In this document: in pieces, positions 51,443 through 59,415 of the stretch
How positions within the stretch are numbered: the stretch's first letter is position 1
Layout of the letters: every line of letters begins with the position of its first letter
Source: Sellimonas sp963559135
GTDB taxonomy: Bacteria; Bacillota; Clostridia; Lachnospirales; Lachnospiraceae
Reading direction: 5' to 3'
DNA length: 64,000 nt
Assembly: GCA_963559135.1 (NCBI GenBank)
Contig: CAUWJP010000006.1
Location: 1 to 64,000, forward strand
Program-made: the position numbers and the translations under genes
Notes under the pieces: generated by a model
Databases searched by the model: none
What the model was told of the DNA's origin: nothing
Seen by the model: only the letters and a program-made list of their open reading frames with translations

Positions 51443-52504
51443 CTATCTGACATGATTCAACATATTCCCAATGTAAATCCCATAGCCCATGGCCGCGTCC
51501 TGGACAAATACATGGGTCACGGCACCTGCCAGTTTCCCATCCTGAAGAATCGGACTTCCGCTCATTCCCTGCACGATTCCTCCGGTCAGATCAAGGAGCT
51601 TTTCATCTGTCACCTCAATTACAAGTGCTTTGTTGGATTCTTTCGCATTCCAGTCGATTTTTGTAATACGAATCTGGTACTCTTCCACCTCACCGCTGAC
51701 GGCACAGCGGATCACTGCATCTCCGGTATGGACGTCCTCTTTTGCAGCCACCGGAACCGGCTCCTGATCCGAAAACAACGCGTCAATCCGGTCGATCGTC
51801 CCATAAATTCCTTCCTCGGTATTCTGGTCAATGGATCCAAGGATATTGTAATTATTGTAGACGATCACACCGTCCATCCCTCCGGGGGTTCCTGCCTTTC
51901 CTCTCTGGATATCCTGAATGCTGGTCGTATAAAGGCGCCCCTCCCCGATTTCCAGGAGTTCGTTCGTATCTGTATCGCGGATTCCATGGCCTAGAGCACC
52001 AAAATGGCTCTGGCTGTCCAGAAATGTAATCGTCCCAAGCCCCTGTTCATTGTCCTTTACCCAGATGCCAAGTTTTTTCCCCTCTTCACTTTGAACCAGC
52101 TCTGTCTTTACATCCAGATATTCCTCTTCCCTGCGCAGGTGCAGAACGACTTCGCTTGCTTCTTCCTGTCCGACCGCCTCCTGAAGCTCCTTTTTGGTAT
52201 TGATCTCTTTGTCATCAACTCCGACAATGTAATCTCCTGGCTTTACCAGATGTCTGGCAGGCTCCTTTGCAATCCCGTCCGCATCCTCCACGGCCTCCGT
52301 CCCAAGAACCATAACTCCGTCCGTCTCCAGATAAAGCCCCACCGGCATCCCGCCGGGAATGACAAGATTTTCATCAATTTTCGATGTACTGACCTCCTGC
52401 TCAAACTGTCCCTGCTTCCATTCGAGAAAACAATAACTTCCTCCCAGAAGCATAAACGCCACAAGCACGATCAACACACCCCTACGATACCATTTCACCC
52501 ACAT
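51443..52504 (-). CDS. spoIVB: SpoIVB sporulation serine peptidase
   Basis: Forespore-secreted S55 peptidase that triggers SpoIVFB-dependent activation of sigma-K. The 353-residue protein has an N-terminal membrane anchor (residues 10-30). A PDZ domain runs from about 60 to 150 (GMPVGLYLETDGVMVLG, VKPGDYIVGVDDKEI). In the peptidase domain GALGHGIRDTDT near 190 holds the catalytic His, and IVQGMSGSPILQDGKLAGAVTHVF near 310 the catalytic Ser. The ATG at 52504 is preferred because GGAGG is eight bases upstream; the longer frame would read through REP copy 5. Its position between recN and spo0A is the conserved arrangement. Confidence 0.95.
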   Translation of the reverse strand: MWVKWYRRGVLIVLVAFMLLGGSYCFLEWKQGQFEQEVSTSKIDENLVIPGGMPVGLYLETDGVMVLGTEAVEDADGIAKEPARHLVKPGDYIVGVDDKEINTKKELQEAVGQEEASEVVLHLRREEEYLDVKTELVQSEEGKKLGIWVKDNEQGLGTITFLDSQSHFGALGHGIRDTDTNELLEIGEGRLYTTSIQDIQRGKAGTPGGMDGVIVYNNYNILGSIDQNTEEGIYGTIDRIDALFSDQEPVPVAAKEDVHTGDAVIRCAVSGEVEEYQIRITKIDWNAKESNKALVIEVTDEKLLDLTGGIVQGMSGSPILQDGKLAGAVTHVFVQDAAMGYGIYIGNMLNHVR

Positions 52505-52544
52505 AACGCCGCCTCCTAAAAAACTGAATATTCTGAAAATGATC

Positions 52545-52584
52545 ATTGGGGACGGGTTCCGTTGCATCGGAACACGTCCCCAAT
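52545..52584. repeat. REP-like palindrome, copy 5
   Basis: The 17-base arms ATTGGGGACGGGTTCCG and CGGAACACGTCCCCAAT have one mismatch and enclose TTGCAT. The copy fills most of the recN-spoIVB gap, 23 bases after the recN stop and 40 bases before the spoIVB start. Confidence 0.88.
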
Positions 52585-52607
52585 TAGTATTTTCAAAACC
52601 GTCTATT

Positions 52608-54293
52608 CTATTCTGTTTTTTTCATGTTTCTGGCAAGCTTTTTCATTTCTCCGGCTGTGGTAAGAACTGCCTGCGTGATCTCGGCTCCTCCCAGAATCCT
52701 TGCGAGTTCCTGAATTTCTTCATCTTCGTTCAGAAGGCGGATTCCGGTTGTCGTCTTTTGGTCTTTGGTCTGCTTTTCGATCAGGTAATGTGCGTCTGCC
52801 ATGGCCGCGATTTGAGCCAGGTGGGTGATGCAAAGAACCTGATGTCGTTTTCCGAGAAGTGCCATTTTCTCGGATACTTTCTGGGCGGTTCTACCGCTGA
52901 TTCCGGTATCGATTTCGTCAAAGATCAGTGTCTCGACTTCGTCTTTATCAGCCAGTACGGCTTTGACGGCCAGCATGATTCTGGAGAGTTCTCCTCCAGA
53001 TGCTACCATGCCAAGAGGCTTTTTCTTTTCCCCCGGATTGAGAGAAATCATAAATTCGGCCTCATCTTTTCCAGATTCGGTGAAATCGGCAAGTGGCCGG
53101 ATCTCTGTCTCAAATTCGACGTTCAGGAAGTTCAGGTCGAGAATTCCCTGCCGGATTTCTTCGGAAAGTCCTTTTGCATAGGATTTGCGGATCTGTGTCA
53201 GCTGATCCGTACAAATCTCTAATTCTTTTCGTGCTTCTTCTTTCTGCTGCCGTAGCCGTTCCAGATAAGCATCGTAGTCTGCCAGTACTGCGAGTTTTTT
53301 CTCTGTTTCTTCCGCATACGTCAGAATGTCCTCAATAGTCTTTCCATATTTTGTTTTGAGATGATTGATAGTATTGAGCCGGTTTTCGGTCTCATAAAGC
53401 TCTTCTTCGGAGAAGCGGAATTCTTCCTTACAGTCGGAAAGTTCCCGGTTGAAATCATTTAACAGGCTGTCGATCTCCAACAGTTCTCCGTACATCTCTT
53501 TGATGTGTTCATCGTACGCCGACGCTTCCGAAATCGCATGAATGGCTCTGCTTAGCTGACTGGATGCCGACACGTCGGAAAGTTCTCCGGTGCACTGATA
53601 TGCTTCCTGGATGCTGTCTGTGATTTTCTTTGCATTAAGCATCTTTTTATAGCGATGCTCAAGTTCCTCATCCTCTCCGGATACAAGGGATGCCTCCCGG
53701 ATTTCCGATGCCTCAAAGGAAAGGAAATCAACTTCTTTCCTACGTTCGGCCTCCGCTTTGTCCGCCTCTTCCAATGTCTTTACTGCCTCCCGGTATACCC
53801 GGTATGCGTCCCTGACTTTTTTCTTTATCGGATCCGCCTCTTCTTTTGCATACGCGTCCAGTATTTCCAGATGTTTTTTCTTGTATAGCAGTGACTGGTG
53901 TTCATGTTGTCCGTGAATATCAATCAGGATTTCGGCTGCTGCTTTAAGCCGTCCGATGGGAACCATCTCCCCGTTGATCCTGCTGATGCTCCGGCCGTCC
54001 ATGAGTTTTCTGCTCAGGACCACGATCCCGTCCTCCGGTTCGATTTCCAGTGCTTTGAGCTTTTCCTTCTGTCTTGGATCCCGGATATAAAAGACCATTT
54101 CCACCAAGCCGTAATCTGCCCCTTCCCGGAGCATGGAGGCGCTGTATTTTCCTCCGAGAGCCAGATGTACCGAACCAAGAAGAAGGGACTTTCCTGCTCC
54201 GGTCTCTCCGGTCAGGATATTCAGTCCATCCTTCCATTCGACTTCTGCCTCTTCGATCAGTGCCAGATTTTTTACGTGCAGACTTTGTAACAT
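52608..54293 (-). CDS. recN: DNA repair protein RecN
   Basis: SMC-like ATPase that gathers DNA ends in double-strand break repair. The 561-residue protein has LHVKNLALIEEAEVEW at the start, Walker A LTGETGAGKSLLL near 30 and coiled-coil arms from about 150 to 360. The ABC signature is in VASGGELSRIMLAVKAVL near 440 and Walker B in ETLIFDEIDTGISGRTAQ near 462. CITHLAQIAAMADAHY near 495 is the switch region. GGAGGAG is properly spaced. It follows argR by 39 bases. Confidence 0.97.
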   Translation of the reverse strand: MLQSLHVKNLALIEEAEVEWKDGLNILTGETGAGKSLLLGSVHLALGGKYSASMLREGADYGLVEMVFYIRDPRQKEKLKALEIEPEDGIVVLSRKLMDGRSISRINGEMVPIGRLKAAAEILIDIHGQHEHQSLLYKKKHLEILDAYAKEEADPIKKKVRDAYRVYREAVKTLEEADKAEAERRKEVDFLSFEASEIREASLVSGEDEELEHRYKKMLNAKKITDSIQEAYQCTGELSDVSASSQLSRAIHAISEASAYDEHIKEMYGELLEIDSLLNDFNRELSDCKEEFRFSEEELYETENRLNTINHLKTKYGKTIEDILTYAEETEKKLAVLADYDAYLERLRQQKEEARKELEICTDQLTQIRKSYAKGLSEEIRQGILDLNFLNVEFETEIRPLADFTESGKDEAEFMISLNPGEKKKPLGMVASGGELSRIMLAVKAVLADKDEVETLIFDEIDTGISGRTAQKVSEKMALLGKRHQVLCITHLAQIAAMADAHYLIEKQTKDQKTTTGIRLLNEDEEIQELARILGGAEITQAVLTTAGEMKKLARNMKKTE

Positions 54294-54332
54294 GTCTCCT
54301 CCATTTTCTTTGCAAATCCCGTCCGGCTGTAT

Positions 54333-54782
54333 TTACATGACCATTCCTCTGAGCCGGTCCATCACTTCCACCGTTTCTTCTTTGCTTCGGATGGCGCACA
54401 TGATCGTGTCATCCCCTGCAATGCATCCGGCAATCTCATGCCACTGCATGGCATCAATGGCTGCCGCAACAGCCATCGCCATGCCAGGTACGGTTTTGAT
54501 GACCAGAATATTTTCTGCCATATCCATGGACGCAAAGCCATCCCGTAAAATACGGATGTACTTTTCGCTCATTTCTTTTCCATCGTGCCGCAGAAGAGCA
54601 TATTTCTGTCTTCCGTTCTCTGACGGCACTTTGGTCAGTTTCAGATCGCGGATATCCCTGGAAACAGTTGCCTGTGTCACCTTAAATCCCGCCTCATTTA
54701 AGCGTTCCGCCAGCTCTTCCTGTGTCTCGATATCATATTTTCGGATCAATTCCACAATCTTTGCATGTCTGTTTACTTTCAT
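54333..54782 (-). CDS. argR: Arginine repressor ArgR/AhrC
   Basis: Hexameric arginine-sensing regulator of 149 residues. The N-terminal winged helix (KIVELIRKYDIETQEELAERLNEAGFKVTQATVSRDIRDL) binds ARG boxes. The C-terminal domain with VIKTVPGMAMAVAAAIDAMQ and EIAGCIAGDDTIMCAI binds arginine through the GDDT motif. Its position next to recN is the standard Firmicutes order. AAAGGA precedes the ATG, and the gene starts four bases after nadK ends. Confidence 0.96.
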   Translation of the reverse strand: MKVNRHAKIVELIRKYDIETQEELAERLNEAGFKVTQATVSRDIRDLKLTKVPSENGRQKYALLRHDGKEMSEKYIRILRDGFASMDMAENILVIKTVPGMAMAVAAAIDAMQWHEIAGCIAGDDTIMCAIRSKEETVEVMDRLRGMVM

Positions 54783-54786
54783 TCGG

Positions 54787-55596
54787 CTAATTTCCTTTCA
54801 TTTTCTCCCGCAGTGTCTCCAGAAAACTGATTCTGCTTAACCGGATCAGTTTCGTCACTTCTTTGGCTTTTCGGATGCGCACCCGCTCTCCTGTTTTCAG
54901 CCGCATAATGTCGGTTCCGTCAAAGGTCACGACCGCTTCTTCCTCTTCTTTGTTTCTTCTGGATCCGATCTCCACTTCAATCAGATCGGCATCCGATACA
55001 ACGATGCTGCTGTTGTTCAACGAGTGCGAACAGATCGGCGTAATCAGAATCAACGATGCGGTCGGCTCAACAATCGGGCCACCTGCCGACAGATTGTAGG
55101 CAGTCGACCCGGTCGGCGTGGAAATAATCAGTCCATCCGCCTGATAAGAGGTCAGATACTCTCCATTTACATAAAGATTCAGTCTGACAATGTGCAGTGA
55201 TTCGCTTCTCGTCACAACAATATCATTGAGTGCTGCATCTGTCCTCAGATCTTTGAGCGTACCTGAAAGCATCATCCGGTTTTCCACGGTATAGTCTCCT
55301 GCCAGAAGCTGATCCAACGCGGGAATCAAATTCTGCACTTCCGCTTCTGTCAGATATCCGAGGGTTCCCATATTCACTCCAAGTATCGGCACGTCTCGTC
55401 CCAGAAGCTCTCTGGCCGCAAGAATCAACGTTCCATCTCCTCCAATGACAAGGGCACAGTCGATCGTTTCCTGTTCGGCCTCTTCTCTGTCCAGAATACA
55501 GCGCACGCCATGGCTTTCCAGATACTCTGCCGCCTGCTGTGTTACTTTATGATGCTCGTCTTTTCCACTGTTTGTAATAATATAAACCTGTTTCAT
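54787..55596 (-). CDS. nadK: NAD kinase
   Basis: Phosphorylates NAD to NADP. The 269-residue protein has ALVIGGDGTLILAARELLG near 48 with the GGDGT motif. PILGVNMGTLGYLTEAE near 70 and DGLIISTPTGSTAYNLSAGGPIV near 152 carry the conserved family motifs for NAD and metaphosphate binding. The start has no strong ribosome binding site, but it begins five bases after tlyA, so coupled translation is likely. Confidence 0.95.
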   Translation of the reverse strand: MKQVYIITNSGKDEHHKVTQQAAEYLESHGVRCILDREEAEQETIDCALVIGGDGTLILAARELLGRDVPILGVNMGTLGYLTEAEVQNLIPALDQLLAGDYTVENRMMLSGTLKDLRTDAALNDIVVTRSESLHIVRLNLYVNGEYLTSYQADGLIISTPTGSTAYNLSAGGPIVEPTASLILITPICSHSLNNSSIVVSDADLIEVEIGSRRNKEEEEAVVTFDGTDIMRLKTGERVRIRKAKEVTKLIRLSRISFLETLREKMKGN

Positions 55597-55601
55597 CGTT
55601 T

Positions 55602-56414
55602 TTATTTTGCCAGTGTCTCAAAGGCGTCCGTCACGATACGTTTAATCGCCTCATCCGACGGCACATCCCGGTCCTCCTCCCCATTCGATTTCTTTAAGTG
55701 TACCAGATATTCAATATTTCCCTCTGGTCCTTTGATCGGAGAGAAGGTCAGATCCTTCACTGTAAATCCAATGGAAGCGGCATAGTCTGTCACCATCCGG
55801 ATCACTTCTTCATGGGTACTTCGTTCCCGTACAACACCCTTTTTTCCGACTTTTTCCCTTCCGGCCTCAAACTGCGGCTTGATCAGTGCCACAATTTCTC
55901 CATCCTCCGTCAGATACTGATAAATAGGCAGAAGAACCTTTGTAAGGGAAATAAACGATACATCGATAGAAGAAAAGTCAACTGGCTCTCCTAGATCTTC
56001 CGGCGTCACATAACGGATATTCGTCTTTTCCATGCAGACTACCCTCTCATCCTGCCTCAGCTTCCAGGCAAGCTGTCCTCTTCCCACATCGATGGCAAAT
56101 ACTTTTTTTGCTCCGTTTTGAAGCATGCAGTCTGTAAATCCTCCGGTAGAAGATCCCACGTCCGTGCAGACTTTATCCTGAAGCCTGACATCAAATTCTT
56201 TCATGGCTTTTTCCAGTTTCAGTCCTCCTCTGCTGACATAAGGGAGCGCGTGGCCGCGCACCTCAATGCTGACATCCTCCGGAAACGTAGTTCCGGCCTT
56301 GTCCTCCCTTTGTCCGTCCACAAAGACATTGCCGGACATGATAACCGCCTTTGCCTTTTCTCTGGATTCAGCCAGATTTCGTTTTACAAGTAATACGTCC
56401 AGACGTTCTTTCAT
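55602..56414 (-). CDS. tlyA: TlyA-family S4-domain rRNA methyltransferase
   Basis: A 270-residue protein with an N-terminal S4 RNA-binding domain (ERLDVLLVKRNLAESREKAKAVIMSGNVFVDG, residues 3-34) and an FtsJ-like methyltransferase domain. The AdoMet motif is CTDVGSSTGGFTDCML near 83, and DVSFISLTKVL near 147 with LIKPQFEAGRE near 172 complete the active site. TlyA methylates ribose positions in 16S/23S rRNA in some bacteria; the B. subtilis relative YqxC sits in the same operon. AAGGAG precedes the ATG. Confidence 0.93.
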   Translation of the reverse strand: MKERLDVLLVKRNLAESREKAKAVIMSGNVFVDGQREDKAGTTFPEDVSIEVRGHALPYVSRGGLKLEKAMKEFDVRLQDKVCTDVGSSTGGFTDCMLQNGAKKVFAIDVGRGQLAWKLRQDERVVCMEKTNIRYVTPEDLGEPVDFSSIDVSFISLTKVLLPIYQYLTEDGEIVALIKPQFEAGREKVGKKGVVRERSTHEEVIRMVTDYAASIGFTVKDLTFSPIKGPEGNIEYLVHLKKSNGEEDRDVPSDEAIKRIVTDAFETLAK

Positions 56415-56417
56415 TTT

Positions 56418-58319
56418 TTACTGGTCTCCTTTTTTCATTGCAATCTCATGCTGCATTCCCGCATAGACGGTCAGAATCTTTTTGAGAATGGATTCTTCAT
56501 CCAGCATGACTTCTTTTCTCAGCATCTCCACGCTGCCGTGTTCAATATAATCATCAGGAAGGGTGATATTTAAGATCCGGACATCCAAATCCATGCGGCT
56601 GGCAAATTCCAGCACCCGCTCTCCAAAACCGCCACTTCCTACATTTTCTTCAATCGTTACCAGAAGCCTGTGATCTTCTGCCAGCTTTGCGATTCGCTCT
56701 TCATCGAGAGGCTTTACAAATCTTGCATTGATCAGGCTTGCATTAAGTCCTGCGGCTTTTAATCTCTCCCGGACTTTTGCCGCCGTCTCAAACATATGCC
56801 CGACACTGATCAGGGCAATGTCCTCCTCCTCAAAGACCGCTTCTGATTTTCCATATTCAATCGACGGTCGGAACTCCCGGTATCCGTCATACGCTGTTCC
56901 TCTGGGATAGCGAATGGCAACCGGGCCTTTTGTATATCCGATGGCAAACCGGATCATATCCGCAAACTCCCATTTATTCTTCGGCGACATTACTGTCATG
57001 TTCGGAATCATGGACAGATAGGATAAATCAAAAATTCCCTGATGAGTCTCCCCGTCGCTTCCAACCAGTCCGCCTCTGTCTACGGCAAACACAACCGGAA
57101 GATTCTGTAGCGCCACATCGTGGATAATCTGGTCAAAGGCTCTTTGAAGGAAAGAAGAATACACCGCAAACACCGGTTTGAGGCCTCCTGCCGCAAGTCC
57201 TGCCGCAAAGGTCACCGCATGTCCTTCTGCGATACCCACGTCAAAAAAGCGGTCCTTGTATTTCCGGTGGAACGGGGCAAGTCCGGTCCCGTCTTCCATC
57301 GCAGCTGTGAGGGCCACAAGAGAAGGTTCCTTCGCTCCCATTTCATACATGACTTTTGCGAACACATCGGTATAGGTATCTTTTTCTTTCTTTTTTAAAG
57401 GCTTTCCCGTGCGGATATCAAAAGGCTCCGTACCATGGAACCGGGACGGCTCCTCCTCCGCAGGAAGATATCCTTTTCCTTTTTTCGTCAAAACATGTAG
57501 CAGAACCGGTCCCTGGACTTTCTTTGCCTCGTGAAAGGAACGGACAAGTTCTTTTATATTATGTCCGTCCACCGGTCCCAGATAGGTGATCCCCATATCT
57601 TCAAAAAACATCCCCGGGACAAACAGCTGCTTAATGCTGCTCTTTGTCTTTCTCAGATGACTCATAATCTGATCGCCGCCGGACGGAATCTTGCGGATCG
57701 CTTTTTCCAGATTTTTCTTCAGATTTGTATAAGCATCCGCAGTCCGGATCTCGTCCAGATACCAGGACATACCGCCCACGTTCTGGGAGATCGACATCTG
57801 ATTATCGTTGAGCACAATGATAAAATTCTTCTTCAAATTTGAAGCATTGTTGAGCGCCTCAAATGCCATCCCGCCTGTCAGGGCACCGTCCCCGATCACG
57901 GAGATCACATAATAGTCTTCTCCCCGGATGTCACGGGCCTCCACATAGCCAAGTCCTGCGGAAATCGACGTAGAACTGTGCCCGGTATTAAACGCATCGC
58001 ACTTGCTTTCGTTACGTTTCGGAAATCCGCTCATCCCGCCGTATTTTCTCAGCTCGTCAAAGCCTTCCCGCCGTCCGGTCAGAATCTTGTGCGTGTAGGA
58101 CTGATGTCCGACATCCCAAATCATCTTATCCTCCGGAAGATGAAAACACAGATGCATTGCGATCGTCAGCTCTACCACGCCGAGATTAGACGCAAGATGT
58201 CCTCCGGTGCGGCTGATTTTCTCTACAAGAAATTCCCTGATCTCCTGCGCGAGAATCGGCAGCTCGTCTTTTTCTATGTTTTGAATATCATTTTCTTTTT
58301 GTATCCTCTCAAGCACCAT
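56418..58319 (-). CDS. dxs: 1-deoxy-D-xylulose-5-phosphate synthase
   Basis: First enzyme of the MEP isoprenoid pathway, joining pyruvate and glyceraldehyde 3-phosphate with thiamine diphosphate. The 633-residue protein has WDVGHQSYTHKILTGRR near 66, VISVIGDGALTGGMAFEALNNA near 145 (the ThDP GDG..N motif), HVLTKKGKGYLPAEEEPSRFHG near 280, and DRGGLVGSDGETHQGIFDLSYL near 415. GAGGG is placed before the ATG. It lies 12 bases after ispA, so supply and chain elongation of isoprenoids are encoded together. Confidence 0.97.
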   Translation of the reverse strand: MVLERIQKENDIQNIEKDELPILAQEIREFLVEKISRTGGHLASNLGVVELTIAMHLCFHLPEDKMIWDVGHQSYTHKILTGRREGFDELRKYGGMSGFPKRNESKCDAFNTGHSSTSISAGLGYVEARDIRGEDYYVISVIGDGALTGGMAFEALNNASNLKKNFIIVLNDNQMSISQNVGGMSWYLDEIRTADAYTNLKKNLEKAIRKIPSGGDQIMSHLRKTKSSIKQLFVPGMFFEDMGITYLGPVDGHNIKELVRSFHEAKKVQGPVLLHVLTKKGKGYLPAEEEPSRFHGTEPFDIRTGKPLKKKEKDTYTDVFAKVMYEMGAKEPSLVALTAAMEDGTGLAPFHRKYKDRFFDVGIAEGHAVTFAAGLAAGGLKPVFAVYSSFLQRAFDQIIHDVALQNLPVVFAVDRGGLVGSDGETHQGIFDLSYLSMIPNMTVMSPKNKWEFADMIRFAIGYTKGPVAIRYPRGTAYDGYREFRPSIEYGKSEAVFEEEDIALISVGHMFETAAKVRERLKAAGLNASLINARFVKPLDEERIAKLAEDHRLLVTIEENVGSGGFGERVLEFASRMDLDVRILNITLPDDYIEHGSVEMLRKEVMLDEESILKKILTVYAGMQHEIAMKKGDQ

Positions 58320-58331
58320 AGAAATCCCTCA

Positions 58332-59231
58332 CTATTTCTTTCTATGTATCAATTCCTTTATCAACCATGTCAGATATGGATTCTCCACTGAAAGTCCTAA
58401 AAGAAGCGTCAGCGCCTCTTCAGAAATCCTCTCCACATCTTCTTTTGCTTTCTCAAGTCCGCGCAGCGTCACATAGGTTGTCTTTTCATTCTTTTCGTCA
58501 CTGTGCACCGGTTTGCCAAGCTCATCCGTCGTGCTTGTTACATCCAGAATATCATCCTGAATCTGAAATGCAATTCCCACATTGGACGCAACGCGCTCCA
58601 TCGTCCTTATTTCCGCTTCGGATGCCCCGGCAAGGATGGCTCCGATCATCATGGAGCTCTCAATCAGAGCACCTGTTTTCAATTCATAGATGAAATCCAG
58701 TTTATCTTTCTCGATCTGGCTTCCTGTGGAGGCAACATCTACAACCTGGCCTCCTATCATTCCGTAGATTCCTGCTTTTCCTGCAAGTACCTGCAGGGCC
58801 TTCCCGATCGTTTTCGCTGCCGTCGGCTCCATATCAAAGGCTTTCGTCGCCGTCTCAAAGGCAAAATTTAGCAGGGCATCTCCAGCCAGAATCCCCATAT
58901 CTTCTCCGTAGACGATGTGGGTAGTCTTTCGTCCTCTTCTGTATTCATCATTATCCATTGCCGGAAGATCATCGTGTACCAGCGAGTACGTGTGAATCAT
59001 CTCCTGTGCTGCAAGAAACGGACGGATGATATCGGAAGTGCCTCCAAACATCCGGTAAGTTTCCATCATCAGCATCGGACGAAGCCTCTTTCCGCCTGCC
59101 ATCAGGCTGTACTCCATGGCTTCCATGATCACCTTCTGAAATCCTTCCTGATTCGGAAGATAGGAGGCGATGATCTCTTCCAGTTCTTTTACCTTTTTTT
59201 CTCTTTCTTTTTCCCAATTATTCAAACTCAT
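58332..59231 (-). CDS. ispA: Farnesyl/geranyl diphosphate synthase (polyprenyl synthetase)
   Basis: Condenses isopentenyl units to short-chain prenyl diphosphates. The 299-residue protein has GGKRLRPMLMME near 47, the first Asp-rich motif in SLVHDDLPAMDNDEYRRGRKTTHI near 82, and the second in FQIQDDILDVTSTTDELGKPVHSD near 225. KTTYVTLRGLEKAK near 248 follows. The ATG at 59231 with GGAG six bases upstream is chosen; it overlaps the end of xseB by 14 bp. Bulky residues a few positions before the first Asp motif suggest C15 products, but this is not certain. Confidence 0.94.
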   Translation of the reverse strand: MSLNNWEKEREKKVKELEEIIASYLPNQEGFQKVIMEAMEYSLMAGGKRLRPMLMMETYRMFGGTSDIIRPFLAAQEMIHTYSLVHDDLPAMDNDEYRRGRKTTHIVYGEDMGILAGDALLNFAFETATKAFDMEPTAAKTIGKALQVLAGKAGIYGMIGGQVVDVASTGSQIEKDKLDFIYELKTGALIESSMMIGAILAGASEAEIRTMERVASNVGIAFQIQDDILDVTSTTDELGKPVHSDEKNEKTTYVTLRGLEKAKEDVERISEEALTLLLGLSVENPYLTWLIKELIHRKK

Positions 59232-59415
59232 GCTTTTCTCCATTCTCGTCCAACATCTGCACCCGTTTCTCCACGGTGCCAATCTGCTCATCACACTGTT
59301 TTAAAAGCTCCATCGCTTCCGCATAATACCGGAAGGAATCTTCCAGGGAAATTTCCTCCGACTGCATCTTCTCCTGGATCTCATCCAGCTTCTCAAAGAT
59401 TTCGTTGATCTCCAT
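59218..59415 (-). CDS. xseB: Exodeoxyribonuclease VII small subunit
   Basis: A 65-residue helical protein starting MEINEIFEKLDEIQEKMQ, then ISLEDSFRYYAEAMELLKQCDEQIGTVEKRV, the standard XseB hairpin that wraps the large subunit. The internal ATG at 59415 is favoured because it begins at the conserved family start. The longer frame adds 15 residues that overlap xseA and have no family counterpart. It overlaps xseA by 23 bp and ispA by 14 bp. Confidence 0.92.
   Translation of the reverse strand: MEINEIFEKLDEIQEKMQSEEISLEDSFRYYAEAMELLKQCDEQIGTVEKRVQMLDENGEKHEFE

Noticed and set aside
18886..52584. The GGGGACGTGTTCCG palindromes as ordinary Rho-independent terminators
   Set aside because: None is followed by a T tract; the T-rich side is 5' of the stem on both strands, and the same sequence recurs after unrelated genes. 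They may still stabilise transcripts.
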